This document shows, piece by piece, positions 1-7,874 of a stretch of 64,000 nucleotides of DNA. Origin of the DNA: Sulfuritalea hydrogenivorans sk43H (GTDB lineage Bacteria > Pseudomonadota > Gammaproteobacteria > Burkholderiales > Rhodocyclaceae); the NCBI RefSeq assembly GCF_000828635.1, contig NZ_AP012547.1, forward strand, positions 2,976,001 to 3,040,000, read 5' to 3'. A program made the translations under genes and the position numbers. The notes below the pieces were generated by a model. The model did no database searches and was not told the origin of the DNA. It saw only the letters and a list, made by a program, of their open reading frames with translations. How positions within the stretch are numbered: the stretch's first letter is position 1; every line of letters begins with the position of its first letter.

Positions 1-464
1 TGCAATCCATGCAGACCCACGGCGGCGCCATCGTGAACATGACCGCCGACATGTGGAACGGCATGCCGGGCATGGGCCACTCGGGCGCCGCGCGCGCCGG
101 CATGGCCAACCTGACCAAGACCGCCGCCGTCGAATGGGCCGCCAGCGGCGTGCGCGTCAATGCCGTGGCGCCCGGCTGGATCGCCTCCGCCGGGCTCGAT
201 ACCTACAAGGGCCCGGTGCGCGAAATGATTCCGAAGCTGAAGAAGCACGTGCCCTTGCGTCGCCTCGGCACCGAATCCGAAGTCAGCGCCACGATCTGCT
301 TCCTGCTGTCGCCGGGCGCGGCCTTCATCACCGGCGTCACGCTGGCCATCGACGGCGGCGCACCGCTCGACACGCCGCTGTTTCCGATCCCGGACCACAA
401 GCGCTCGGTACCCTTCGATGGCTTCCATCGCGCCGTGATGCCGGACGTGCTGAAGGAACCCTGA
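1..464 (+). CDS. SDR-family enoyl-CoA reductase/dehydrogenase, 5' end outside window
   Basis: This is the C-terminal part (about 153 codons) of a short-chain dehydrogenase/reductase; the reading frame is open to the window edge, so the NAD(P)-binding N-terminus is missing from view. The helix HSGAARAGMANLTKT, the following ASGVRVNAVAPGWI and the late CFLLSPGAAFITG and IDGGAPL segments are typical of the SDR branch that contains peroxisomal trans-2-enoyl-CoA reductase (PECR); a plain Tyr-x3-Lys pair is not evident in the retained part. The stop codon TGA (462-464) overlaps the ATG of the next gene. As first visible gene of an acyl-CoA operon it probably reduces or oxidises a CoA-thioester intermediate, comparable to the SDR genes of atu operons; substrate is inference. 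Confidence 0.85.
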   Translation, partial: QSMQTHGGAIVNMTADMWNGMPGMGHSGAARAGMANLTKTAAVEWAASGVRVNAVAPGWIASAGLDTYKGPVREMIPKLKKHVPLRRLGTESEVSATICFLLSPGAAFITGVTLAIDGGAPLDTPLFPIPDHKRSVPFDGFHRAVMPDVLKEP

Positions 465-2110
465 TGCCGCGGCTGACCTCCCTGCTCGACACGGGTTCGG
501 CAGCCTTCGCCGCCAATGTCGCGCGCATGAGCGAGCGGCTCGCCGAGGTGCGCACACTGGAACAGAAGGTGCGCGAGGAGTCGGCATCGAAGCGCGACAA
601 GTTCGAAAAGCGCGGCCAGTTGCTGCCGCGTGAGCGCGTCGCGCGCCTGCTCGATCGCGGCAGCGACTTCATCGAATTCGCCACGCTGGCCGGCCTCGGC
701 ATGCACGACGACGACGGCAGTACGTCGGTGCTCGGCGGCGGTTCCATCATCGGCATCGGCACCGTCAGCGGCAAGCGCTGCGTGGTGATGGCCAGCGACA
801 GCGCGATCAAGGGCGGCACCATCCCGCCGATGGGTTTGAAGAAGAGCCTGCGCGCGCAGGAGATCGCCCGCGACAACCGCCTGCCGCTGCTCTACCTGGT
901 CGAAAGCGGCGGCGCCAACCTGATCTACCAGTCGGAAATCTTCATCGAGGGCGGTCGCAGCTTTGCCAACCAGGCGCGGCTTTCCGCCGCCGGCATTCCG
1001 CAGATCGCCGTGGTGCACGGCGCCTCCACCGCCGGCGGCGCCTATCTGCCGGGGCTATCCGACTACGTGATCCTGGTGCGCGGGCGCTCCAGCATCTATC
1101 TGGCCGGGCCGCCGCTGGTCAAGGCAGCCATCGGTGAAGACGTGGACGAGGAGTCGTTGGGCGGCGCCGAGACCCACGCCGGCGTCACCGGCCTGGGCGA
1201 GTACCTTTGCGAGGACGATGCCCATGCGCTTGCCATGGCACGCGAAGTCATGGATAAACTCAACTGGAACGCCGTTGCCTGCCCGCGAAGCGGAATTCCA
1301 GGCACGCAGAGCGCAGCAGCGCCGACTTTTTCATCCCCGCACTTCCCTGCCGGGGAGTTGATGGGACTGGTCCCCGCCGACGAGCGCGAGCCCTACGACG
1401 TGCGCGAAGTCATCGCGCGCCTGGTCGACGCCTCCGACTTTCTCGAATTCAAGGCCACCTACGGCAGCGACACGATCTGCGGCCACGCCCGCCTGCACGG
1501 CCACACGGTCGGCATCCTCGGCAACAACGGCCCGATCCAGCCCAACGGCTCGACCAAGGCCGCGCAATTCATCCAGCTTTGTGACCAGAGCAATACGCCA
1601 TTGATCTTCCTGCAGAACACCACCGGCTACATGGTCGGCTCCGTAGCCGAGCGGGCCGGGGCGATCAAGCATGGCTCGAAGATGATCCAGGCCGTGGCCA
1701 ACGCCCGCGTGCCCAAGCTCACCGTCGTGCTCGGCGGCTCTTACGGCGCCGGCAACTACGGCATGTGCGGCCGCGGCTTCGATCCGCGTTTCATTTTCTC
1801 GTGGCCCTCGGCGCGCACCGCCGTCATGGGCGCGGCGCAGGCGGCAAAGGTGATGGAAATCGTCGGCCGCGCCAAGCTCGAACGCGCCGGACAACCCGCC
1901 AACGAAGCGGCGCTGGCCGCCATGAGCGAAGGCCTGCGGCTGCGGCTGGAGAAGGAATCCTCGGTGCTGTTCGGTACCGCGCGCATGTGGGACGACGGCA
2001 TCATCGATCCGCGCGATACCCGCCGCGTACTCGGCTTCTGCCTCGACGTCATCGCCGAGGGCGCCGCACGCCAATTGAACCCCAACAGCTTCGGCGTCGC
2101 CCGATTCTAG
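464..2110 (+). CDS. Acyl-CoA carboxylase, carboxyltransferase (beta) subunit, MCC/GCC type
   Basis: The 548-residue protein is the carboxyltransferase subunit that moves CO2 from carboxybiotin to the gamma carbon of an unsaturated acyl-CoA. Both crotonase-fold halves are present: the N-half oxyanion region GASTAGGAYLPG near residue 186 and the C-half GSYGAGNYGMCG near residue 425. The start is the ATG at 464 inside the TGATG overlap with the SDR gene. Together with the alpha subunit at 4068 it makes a methylcrotonyl- or geranyl-CoA carboxylase type enzyme; the flanking gene order resembles atuC. Odd feature: residues about 270-288 are encoded by a 58-bp dispersed repeat, which makes the linker between the two halves longer and Pro/Ser/Ala rich compared with family members as I know them. 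Substrate choice between MCC and GCC is undecided. Confidence 0.9.
   Translation: MPRLTSLLDTGSAAFAANVARMSERLAEVRTLEQKVREESASKRDKFEKRGQLLPRERVARLLDRGSDFIEFATLAGLGMHDDDGSTSVLGGGSIIGIGTVSGKRCVVMASDSAIKGGTIPPMGLKKSLRAQEIARDNRLPLLYLVESGGANLIYQSEIFIEGGRSFANQARLSAAGIPQIAVVHGASTAGGAYLPGLSDYVILVRGRSSIYLAGPPLVKAAIGEDVDEESLGGAETHAGVTGLGEYLCEDDAHALAMAREVMDKLNWNAVACPRSGIPGTQSAAAPTFSSPHFPAGELMGLVPADEREPYDVREVIARLVDASDFLEFKATYGSDTICGHARLHGHTVGILGNNGPIQPNGSTKAAQFIQLCDQSNTPLIFLQNTTGYMVGSVAERAGAIKHGSKMIQAVANARVPKLTVVLGGSYGAGNYGMCGRGFDPRFIFSWPSARTAVMGAAQAAKVMEIVGRAKLERAGQPANEAALAAMSEGLRLRLEKESSVLFGTARMWDDGIIDPRDTRRVLGFCLDVIAEGAARQLNPNSFGVARF
1270..1327 (-). repeat. Dispersed repeat, 58-bp long form, copy 1 (in carboxylase beta)
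   Basis: Read on the minus strand it begins AGTCGGCGCTG and ends ACGGCG, like the 22-bp copies, with extra sequence between. It matches the copy at 5597-5654 over its whole length with only a few differences. Inside are arms TGCCTG and CAGGCA around a second stem CCGC-TTC-GCGG. It lies in frame in the carboxylase beta gene, encoding a stretch that includes PRSGIPGTQSAAAPT. Confidence 0.85.
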
Positions 2111-2122
2111 AAAGGAAGCTTC

Positions 2123-3274
2123 ATGCAATTCACCGCCGAACATCGCCAGCTTGCCGACACCGTCAGCCGCTTCGTGCGCGAGGAGATAAATCCGCATGTC
2201 ACCGCATGGGAAGAAGCGGAGCAGTTTCCTTCCCATGAAGTGTTCAAGAAGCTCGGAAACCTCGGCCTGCTGGGGCTCAAGTACCCGGCCGAATACGGCG
2301 GCCAGGAACTCGACTTCTCCTACTCGATGGTCATGGCCGAGGCGCTCGGCGATTGCGCCTGCGGCGGCGTGCCGATGGCCATCGGCGTGCAGACCGACAT
2401 GTGCACGCCGGCGCTGGCCCGTTTCGGTTCCGAAGCGCTGAAGCGCGAATTCCTCGCCCCGGCGATCGCCGGCGACATGGTCGGCTGTCTCGGCGTCAGC
2501 GAGCCCGGCGGCGGCTCGGACGTCGCCGCGGTGAAGACCACAGCGAGGAAGGACGGCGGCGACTACGTGATCAACGGCAGCAAGATGTGGATCACCAACG
2601 GCATGAAGGCCGACTGGTGCTGCCTGCTGGCCAACACCTCGGAAGGCGCGCCGCATAAGAACAAGTCGCTGATCATGGTGCCGATGAACGCGCCGGGCAT
2701 CAACCGGCAGAAGATCATCAAGATCGGCATGGACGCCTCGGATACCGCGCAGTTGTTCTTCGACGACGTGCGCGTGCCGCAGGCGAATGTCATCGGCCAG
2801 GAAGGCATGGGCTTCACCTACCAGATGCTGCAGTTCCAGGAGGAACGTCTGTGGGGCGCCGCGAGCAGCTTGCGCATGATGGACAACATGATCGACCAGA
2901 CCATTGCCTACACGCGCGAACGCCAGGCCTTCGGCAAATCCATCCTTGACAACCAGGTGGTGCACTTCCGCCTCGCCGAATTGCGCACCGAAGTCGAGGC
3001 CTTGCGCGCGCTGACCTACCGCGCCGTCGAGGACTATGTGGCGGGCAAGGACGTGACCAAGCTGGCGTCCATGGCCAAGCTCAAGACCGGCCGGCTGGAC
3101 CGCGAGGTGGCGGATTCCTGCCTGCAATACTGGGGCGGCATGGGCTACACCTGGGACAACCCGGTCTCGCGCGCCTGGCGCGATGGCCGCCTGGTGTCGA
3201 TCGGCGGCGGCGCCGACGAAGTCATGCTCGGCATCATCGCCAAGCTCGAAGGTACCCTGCCCAGGGGAGGATGA
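2123..3274 (+). CDS. Acyl-CoA dehydrogenase (citronellyl-/isovaleryl-CoA dehydrogenase-like)
   Basis: A 383-residue FAD acyl-CoA dehydrogenase that introduces the alpha-beta double bond; normal full length for the family. The FAD/substrate loop CLGVSEPGGGSDVA, the WITNG motif and the C-terminal RDGRLVSIGGG are visible. The Glu in FQEERLWGA (Glu241) occupies the position used as catalytic base in isovaleryl-CoA dehydrogenase, whereas the YEGT site of short/medium-chain enzymes reads GGGAD, so an IVD- or AtuD-like enzyme is likely. An AAAGGAAG ribosome site lies 7-8 bases before ATG 2123. Its product would be the substrate of the adjacent carboxylase. Confidence 0.9.
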   Translation: MQFTAEHRQLADTVSRFVREEINPHVTAWEEAEQFPSHEVFKKLGNLGLLGLKYPAEYGGQELDFSYSMVMAEALGDCACGGVPMAIGVQTDMCTPALARFGSEALKREFLAPAIAGDMVGCLGVSEPGGGSDVAAVKTTARKDGGDYVINGSKMWITNGMKADWCCLLANTSEGAPHKNKSLIMVPMNAPGINRQKIIKIGMDASDTAQLFFDDVRVPQANVIGQEGMGFTYQMLQFQEERLWGAASSLRMMDNMIDQTIAYTRERQAFGKSILDNQVVHFRLAELRTEVEALRALTYRAVEDYVAGKDVTKLASMAKLKTGRLDREVADSCLQYWGGMGYTWDNPVSRAWRDGRLVSIGGGADEVMLGIIAKLEGTLPRGG

Positions 3275-4071
3275 ACATGGCCGTCGCATACCGCGCCCTC
3301 AGCATCCGCCAAGACGGTGGCGTGCTACACCTGACGCTTAACCGGCCCGAGGTACGCAACGCGATGTCGCTGGCCATGGTCGACGAGCTGCTCGCGGCAC
3401 TGAATGCCGCCGAAGCCGACGGCGTCACCCGCGTCATCGTGCTGCGCGGCGCCGGCGGACATTTCTGCGCGGGCGCCGACCTCAAGGACATGGCGGCGGC
3501 GCGCGCCAGCGAGGACAGCGATCCGGTGGCCCACACCAACACGCGTTTCGGCTGGCTCTGCGCCGAATTCGCCCGCACGCCGCTGGCCGTGGTGGCGGTG
3601 GTCGAAGGCACGGTGATGGGTGGCGGCTTCGGCCTGGCTTGTGCCGCCGATGTCACGCTGGCCCATGCCTCGGCCAGCTTCCGCCTGCCGGAAACCTCGC
3701 TCGGGCTGGTGCCGGCGCAAATCGCGCCCTACCTGGTCGAGCGCCTCGGCTTTGCCGAAGCCAAACGCTTGGCGGTCACCGGCGGCAAACTCGATGCGCG
3801 AACCGCCCTCACCCTGCGCCTGGTGCATGCCGTGGCCGACGACGAAGCAGCGCTGAGCGGAGCACTGGCGAATGTGCTGAATGACATTCTCGCCTGCGCA
3901 CCCGGCGCAGTCGCGGCGACCAAGCGCCTGATCGCCAAGGCCCGGCTGGCCGCGCCGGAATCGCTGATCGACGAAGCCGCCGCCGCCTTCTCGCTGGCTG
4001 CACAGGGGAGCGAAGGCATCGAGGGCACCACGGCATTCCTGCAGAAGCGCAAACCCTCCTGGGCGCCATGA
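3271..4071 (+). CDS. Enoyl-CoA hydratase/isomerase family protein (AtuE/LiuC-like)
   Basis: A 266-residue crotonase-fold protein. The oxyanion-hole segments GHFCAGADLKDM and VMGGGFGLACAADV are clear, as is the LPETSLGLVPAQIAPYL helix that carries one of the hydratase glutamates. The ATG at 3271 overlaps the dehydrogenase stop (ATGA); a second ATG two codons later follows the GGGAGG ribosome site slightly farther away and could be used. By position between dehydrogenase and biotin carboxylase it should hydrate the carboxylated (glutaconyl-type) CoA ester, as LiuC or AtuE do. Confidence 0.88.
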   Translation: MNMAVAYRALSIRQDGGVLHLTLNRPEVRNAMSLAMVDELLAALNAAEADGVTRVIVLRGAGGHFCAGADLKDMAAARASEDSDPVAHTNTRFGWLCAEFARTPLAVVAVVEGTVMGGGFGLACAADVTLAHASASFRLPETSLGLVPAQIAPYLVERLGFAEAKRLAVTGGKLDARTALTLRLVHAVADDEAALSGALANVLNDILACAPGAVAATKRLIAKARLAAPESLIDEAAAAFSLAAQGSEGIEGTTAFLQKRKPSWAP

Positions 4072-6056
4072 TGAGCTTCAGCAAGATCCTGGTCGCCAAT
4101 CGCGGCGAGATCGCCTGTCGCATCATGCGCACTGCGCGCACGCTGGGCTACCGCACAGTGGCAGTGTATTCGGACGCCGATGCTAACGCGCCGCACGTAG
4201 CACTTGCCGACGAAGCCGTGCGCATCGGCCCGGCGCCCGCGGTCGACTCCTATCGCAACAGCGTCGCGCTGCTGGCCGCCGCCAGGGCAAGCGGGGCGCA
4301 GGCGCTGCATCCGGGTTACGGCTTCCTCAGCGAGAACGCCGACTTCGCCCGCGCCTGCGTCGAGGCCGGGCTGGTGTTCATCGGTCCGCCCGCCGACGCG
4401 ATCAGCGCCATGGGCGACAAGGCCGGCGCCAAGCGACGCATGATCGCCGCCGGCGTGCCGACGGCGCCCGGCTACCTCGACGAAGACCAGAGCGACGAGC
4501 GGCTCATCGCGGAGGCGGAAAAACTCGGCTTCCCGCTGCTGGTGAAAGCCGTCGCCGGTGGCGGCGGCCGCGGCATGCGCCTGGCACAGAACGCGTCGGA
4601 TTTTCCAGAGGCACTCGCCGGCGCCCGGCGCGAGGCGCTGGCCGCCTTCGGCGATGCGACGCTGATGCTCGAACGCCTGATTCCGCAAGGCCGCCATATT
4701 GAAATCCAGATCTTCGCCGACGCCCACGGCAATGCCGTGCATCTGGGCGAGCGCGACTGCACCACGCAGCGGCGGCGACAGAAGGTGATCGAGGAAGCGC
4801 CCTCGCCCATCGTCACTCCCGCCATGCGCGAAACCATGGGCCGTGATGCCGTGGCCGCCGCGCTGGCGGTCGGCTACCGCGGCGCCGGCACCGTCGAATT
4901 CATCGTCGACCAGGAGCTGCGCCACTACTTCCTCGAAATGAACACGCGGCTGCAGGTGGAACACCCGGTCACCGAGATGATCACCGGCCAGGATCTGGTC
5001 GAGTGGCAATTGCGCGTCGCCGCCGGTGAAGCCCTGCCGCTGCGCCAGGACGAGATTCGTTTCAGCGGGCATGCCATCGAGGCGCGGCTGTATGCCGAAG
5101 ATCCCTATGCCGGCTTCGCCCCGCAGACCGGCCCGGTGCTGCATTTCCGGCCCGAAGCCGCGTTGCGCTCCGGCGTGCGGATCGATTCAGGCATCGCCGA
5201 AGGTGGCGCGGTAACGCCTTTCTACGACCCGATGGTGGCGAAAGTGATCGCTCACGGCCGCGACCGCAAGGACGCCATCCGACGCCTCATGGCGGCACTC
5301 GAAGACGCGCCGCTGCTGGGCCTGCCGACCAACGGCCGCCTGCTGCGCGACCTGGTCGACCACGGCAGTTTTCGCCGGGCCGACATGCACACGTCGTTGC
5401 TCGACGAATGGGCCGCCAACGGCGAAGCAATACTCCAGCGGCCGACGCCAACGGAAGATGACTGGCAACTGGCTGCCGCAATGTTTGCCGGCGAACCCGG
5501 CTGGCGCGCGACCAGTGCCGCCGGCTTCGACCTGATACTGGCGTGCGACGGCGAGACCCGGAAGCTGCGAATTGGCCTGGAGGGCGACAGCGTAAGAGTC
5601 GGCGCTGCTCCGCTCTGCGTACCTGGGACTCCGCTTCGCGGGCAGGTAACGGCGACCGACCTCCGCATCGAGTCCGAAGACCACGGCCGGCTGCGTTACA
5701 CGATTGGCGGCGTCACGCGCCACGCCATCATTCACCGCGACGGCGACACGCTGCACCTCGCGCGCGCTGCGGCTATCTTCGTTTTCACCGAAGCATCCCC
5801 CTTCCCCGTCGTCGAAATCCTCCTCGATCCGCGCAACGCCCGCGCCGCCGTCGCCGGCACCGTGGCCCGGCTCGAAGTCGGCGCTGGCGACACGGTGATC
5901 GCCGGCCAGACCCTGGCCGTGATCGAAGCCATGAAAATGGAAATGCGCGTCACCGCCAACGCCGCCGGCACCGTCGCCGCCATTCGCGTGCTGGCCGGCC
6001 AGCAGGTGGCGGCCGGTGCCATACTTGTCGAACTGAGCATCGAGGAAGCCCCATGA
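4068..6056 (+). CDS. Acyl-CoA carboxylase, biotin carboxylase/BCCP (alpha) subunit
   Basis: The 662-residue protein has the order biotin carboxylase (about 1-450), a linker/BT region (about 480-580) and a biotinyl domain. The ATP-grasp glycine loop GGGGRGMRL lies near residue 164, the carboxylase signature NTRLQVEHPVTE is present, and the biotin acceptor is Lys623 in EAMKMEM. The start overlaps the hydratase stop (ATGA) and the stop overlaps the next ATG in the same way. It pairs with the beta subunit at 464. Odd feature: residues about 511-529 derive from a 58-bp dispersed repeat, and the biotinyl domain itself contains a 22-bp form (5876-5897) that fits the normal family spacing. Confidence 0.92.
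   Translation: MMSFSKILVANRGEIACRIMRTARTLGYRTVAVYSDADANAPHVALADEAVRIGPAPAVDSYRNSVALLAAARASGAQALHPGYGFLSENADFARACVEAGLVFIGPPADAISAMGDKAGAKRRMIAAGVPTAPGYLDEDQSDERLIAEAEKLGFPLLVKAVAGGGGRGMRLAQNASDFPEALAGARREALAAFGDATLMLERLIPQGRHIEIQIFADAHGNAVHLGERDCTTQRRRQKVIEEAPSPIVTPAMRETMGRDAVAAALAVGYRGAGTVEFIVDQELRHYFLEMNTRLQVEHPVTEMITGQDLVEWQLRVAAGEALPLRQDEIRFSGHAIEARLYAEDPYAGFAPQTGPVLHFRPEAALRSGVRIDSGIAEGGAVTPFYDPMVAKVIAHGRDRKDAIRRLMAALEDAPLLGLPTNGRLLRDLVDHGSFRRADMHTSLLDEWAANGEAILQRPTPTEDDWQLAAAMFAGEPGWRATSAAGFDLILACDGETRKLRIGLEGDSVRVGAAPLCVPGTPLRGQVTATDLRIESEDHGRLRYTIGGVTRHAIIHRDGDTLHLARAAAIFVFTEASPFPVVEILLDPRNARAAVAGTVARLEVGAGDTVIAGQTLAVIEAMKMEMRVTANAAGTVAAIRVLAGQQVAAGAILVELSIEEAP
5597..5654 (+). repeat. 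Dispersed repeat, 58-bp long form, copy 2 (in carboxylase alpha)
   Basis: The sequence begins AGTCGGCGCTG and ends ACGGCG. Internal arms TACCTG and CAGGTA pair, and the same arms in copy 1 read TGCCTG and CAGGCA, so one base pair changed on both sides. The inner stem CCGC-TTC-GCGG is identical in both copies. It is in frame in the alpha subunit and encodes VGAAPLCVPGTPLRGQ, read from the strand opposite to that used in copy 1. Confidence 0.87.
5876..5897 (+). repeat. Dispersed 22-bp motif copy in the biotinyl domain
   Basis: The sequence differs from the consensus (AGTCGGCGCTGGCG, two free bases, ACGGCG) at one position near its end. It encodes EVGAGDTV, which also fits the ordinary biotinyl-domain sequence without any length change, so it may have arisen in place rather than by insertion. 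Confidence 0.6.
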
Positions 6057-6937
6057 CCACCCATGACAAAGCCATCCTGACCTGCGCGCTGACCGGCGTG
6101 CTGACCGATCCGAAGCAGCATCCGGTGCCGGTCACGCCGAGCCAAATGGCAGCGGCCGCGCGCGAAGCCTTCGATGCCGGCGCCTCGATCATGCACGTGC
6201 ATCTGCGCCGCCAGGAGCCCGGCATGGGCCATCTGCCCTCGTGGGACCCGGCAGTCGCCGCTGAGATCGTCGACGCGATCCGCGCCGCTTGCCCCGGCGT
6301 CATCATCAACCTCACCACCGGCGTCATCGGCGCCGACATTTCCGGACCTGCCGCCTGCATCCGCCGCGTCAAACCCGAAATCGCCGCCTGCAACGCCGGC
6401 ACGCTGAACTACCTGAAGCTGAAGGACGACGGCCGCTGGGCCTGGCCGCCGATGGTCTTCGACAATCCCGTGGAGAAGGTGCAGGCCTTCCTCGACGTGA
6501 TGGCCGAGACCGGCACCCGCCCCGAGTTCGAATGCTTCGACGTCGGCATCGTGCGTTCGGTCGGCATGTACCGGAAAGCCGCAATGTCACCACAACTCGC
6601 GAACCATGCCGAATACAACTTCGTCATGGGCGTCGCCTCGGGCATGCCGGTCGACGCCGACCTGCTGCAACTGCTGCTGCGCTGGATCCAGCCCGGCTCG
6701 TCGTGGCAGGCGACGCTGATCGGCCGCGCCGAAATCTGGCCGCTGCACCAGCGCGTCGCCGAACTCGGCGGCATGTTGCGCACCGGGCTGGAGGACAGCT
6801 TCTACCTGCCCGACGGCAGCCGCGCCGCCGGCAACGGCGCCATGATCGAAGCCCTCGCCGCATGCGCGCGCCGGGCCGGGCGCGAAGTGGCGAGTCCCGC
6901 CGAGGCGCGTGTCGCGCTGGGTCTGCCGGCCGCATAA
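6053..6937 (+). CDS. Beta-keto acid cleavage enzyme (BKACE, DUF849 family)
   Basis: A 294-residue TIM-barrel protein of the DUF849/BKACE family, which condenses a beta-keto acid with acetyl-CoA and releases acetoacetate plus an acyl-CoA. The metal-binding HVHLR motif (His48 and His50) follows the first strands, and ECFDVG, NFVMGV and IGRAEIWPL are family landmarks. The ATG overlaps the alpha-subunit stop (ATGA), so it is the last coupled gene of the operon. In liu operons this place is held by an HMG-CoA lyase; here a BKACE probably performs or supplements the final C-C cleavage. The exact keto acid cannot be read from sequence. Confidence 0.88.
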   Translation: MTTHDKAILTCALTGVLTDPKQHPVPVTPSQMAAAAREAFDAGASIMHVHLRRQEPGMGHLPSWDPAVAAEIVDAIRAACPGVIINLTTGVIGADISGPAACIRRVKPEIAACNAGTLNYLKLKDDGRWAWPPMVFDNPVEKVQAFLDVMAETGTRPEFECFDVGIVRSVGMYRKAAMSPQLANHAEYNFVMGVASGMPVDADLLQLLLRWIQPGSSWQATLIGRAEIWPLHQRVAELGGMLRTGLEDSFYLPDGSRAAGNGAMIEALAACARRAGREVASPAEARVALGLPAA

Positions 6938-7027
6938 AACCCCTCGACGAATACCGATAAATCTCCGCTATCCGGGTATCCACGGCCTTTGGCGCACGGG
7001 CCGGATGCGCATGCTATCGTCGCGCCG

Positions 7028-7705
7028 ATGAAACCGATCCGCTCCGTCACCATCGACCTCGATGGCACCCTGCTCGACACCGTTCCCGACCTCGCCGCGG
7101 CGGCCAACGCCATGCTGCGCGAAATGGGCCGCCCGGAATTTTCCATCGAGACCATTGCCGCCTTCATCGGCCGCGGCATTCCCAAACTGGTGGCACGTTG
7201 CCTGCCCGACCTCGACGAGGCCGCGGTGGATCAGGCGCAGGTAATTTTCCGGCGTCATTACGCGATTGAAAACGGCCGTCGCTCGGCGCTGTTTCCCGGC
7301 GTGCTGGAAGGCTTGCAGGCCTTGCGCGCAGCCGGGCTGCCGCTAGCCGTGATCACCAACAAGGCCGCCGCCTTCACCGAGCCATTGCTGGTCGCGACGC
7401 AACTCGCGCCGTGGTTCCGGTTCGCCGTTTCGGGCGACACGCTGGCGCACAAGAAGCCGCACCCGGCGCAGTTGCTGCATGCCTGCGAGCGCATGGGCAC
7501 CCTGCCTGCCGAGAACCTGCACATCGGCGATTCGCACCACGATGCCGTCGCGGCGCGCGCCGCCGGCTGCCCGGTGTTCATCGTGCCCTACGGCTACAAC
7601 GAAGGCGAGGACGTGCAAGGAATCGACTGCGATGCTATAGTCGCGTCGCTGGCAGAGGCTGCTCGCCGTATCGCCAGCGCCGACTTTCACGACAAAATTG
7701 CCTGA
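7028..7705 (+). CDS. gph: Phosphoglycolate phosphatase (HAD superfamily)
   Basis: A 225-residue HAD hydrolase that dephosphorylates 2-phosphoglycolate. The nucleophile motif DLDGTLLDT is at the N-terminus, ITNK is motif II, and HIGDSHHDAVAA carries the acidic motif. I chose ATG 7028 because the conserved start MKPIRSVTIDLDGT follows directly. Its position directly upstream of trpE is a common betaproteobacterial arrangement. The C-terminal peptide RRIASADFHDKIA is encoded over a copy of the dispersed 22-bp motif (7664-7685), so the tail of this enzyme has been shaped by that repeat. Confidence 0.92.
   Translation: MKPIRSVTIDLDGTLLDTVPDLAAAANAMLREMGRPEFSIETIAAFIGRGIPKLVARCLPDLDEAAVDQAQVIFRRHYAIENGRRSALFPGVLEGLQALRAAGLPLAVITNKAAAFTEPLLVATQLAPWFRFAVSGDTLAHKKPHPAQLLHACERMGTLPAENLHIGDSHHDAVAARAAGCPVFIVPYGYNEGEDVQGIDCDAIVASLAEAARRIASADFHDKIA
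7664..7685 (-). repeat. Dispersed 22-bp motif copy at the end of gph
   Basis: On the minus strand it matches all twenty defined positions of the consensus. It lies in the last codons of gph, giving the residues RRIASAD just before the C-terminus. Confidence 0.8.
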
Positions 7706-7707
7706 CC

Positions 7708-7779
7708 ATGCTCCACCGCAACCTGCAAATGACAAGGAAACACGCCCTCGGGGCGGAGGCCTGGCCCTGGCGGGCCTGA
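7708..7779 (+). CDS. Candidate trp leader peptide (attenuator region of trpE)
   Basis: A 23-codon frame between gph and trpE ends in AEAWPWRA, so two Trp codons are separated by one codon shortly before the stop. That is the usual layout of a trp leader. A short stem can form from AGGCC and GGCCT around the two Trp codons. Against it: the ribosome site is poor, a nearer start at 7729 is possible, and I see no hairpin followed by a clean U-run before trpE. This is a plausible but unproven attenuation signal. Confidence 0.4.
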   Translation: MLHRNLQMTRKHALGAEAWPWRA

Positions 7780-7874
7780 CTCTGCTGCGCCATTGAGCGC
7801 CTGATTTCCATCGCGCCGGAGCTGACCAGCCCGCGCACCTGTCCTTGCAGTACCCGTATTTGTGGAGTTTCCCC

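Noticed and set aside
1331-3289. Long open frame antisense to the carboxylase and dehydrogenase genes
   Set aside because: High-GC third-position bias keeps antisense frames open. The translation is His/Ala/Gly/Arg-rich with no family features, and the plus strand genes are certain.
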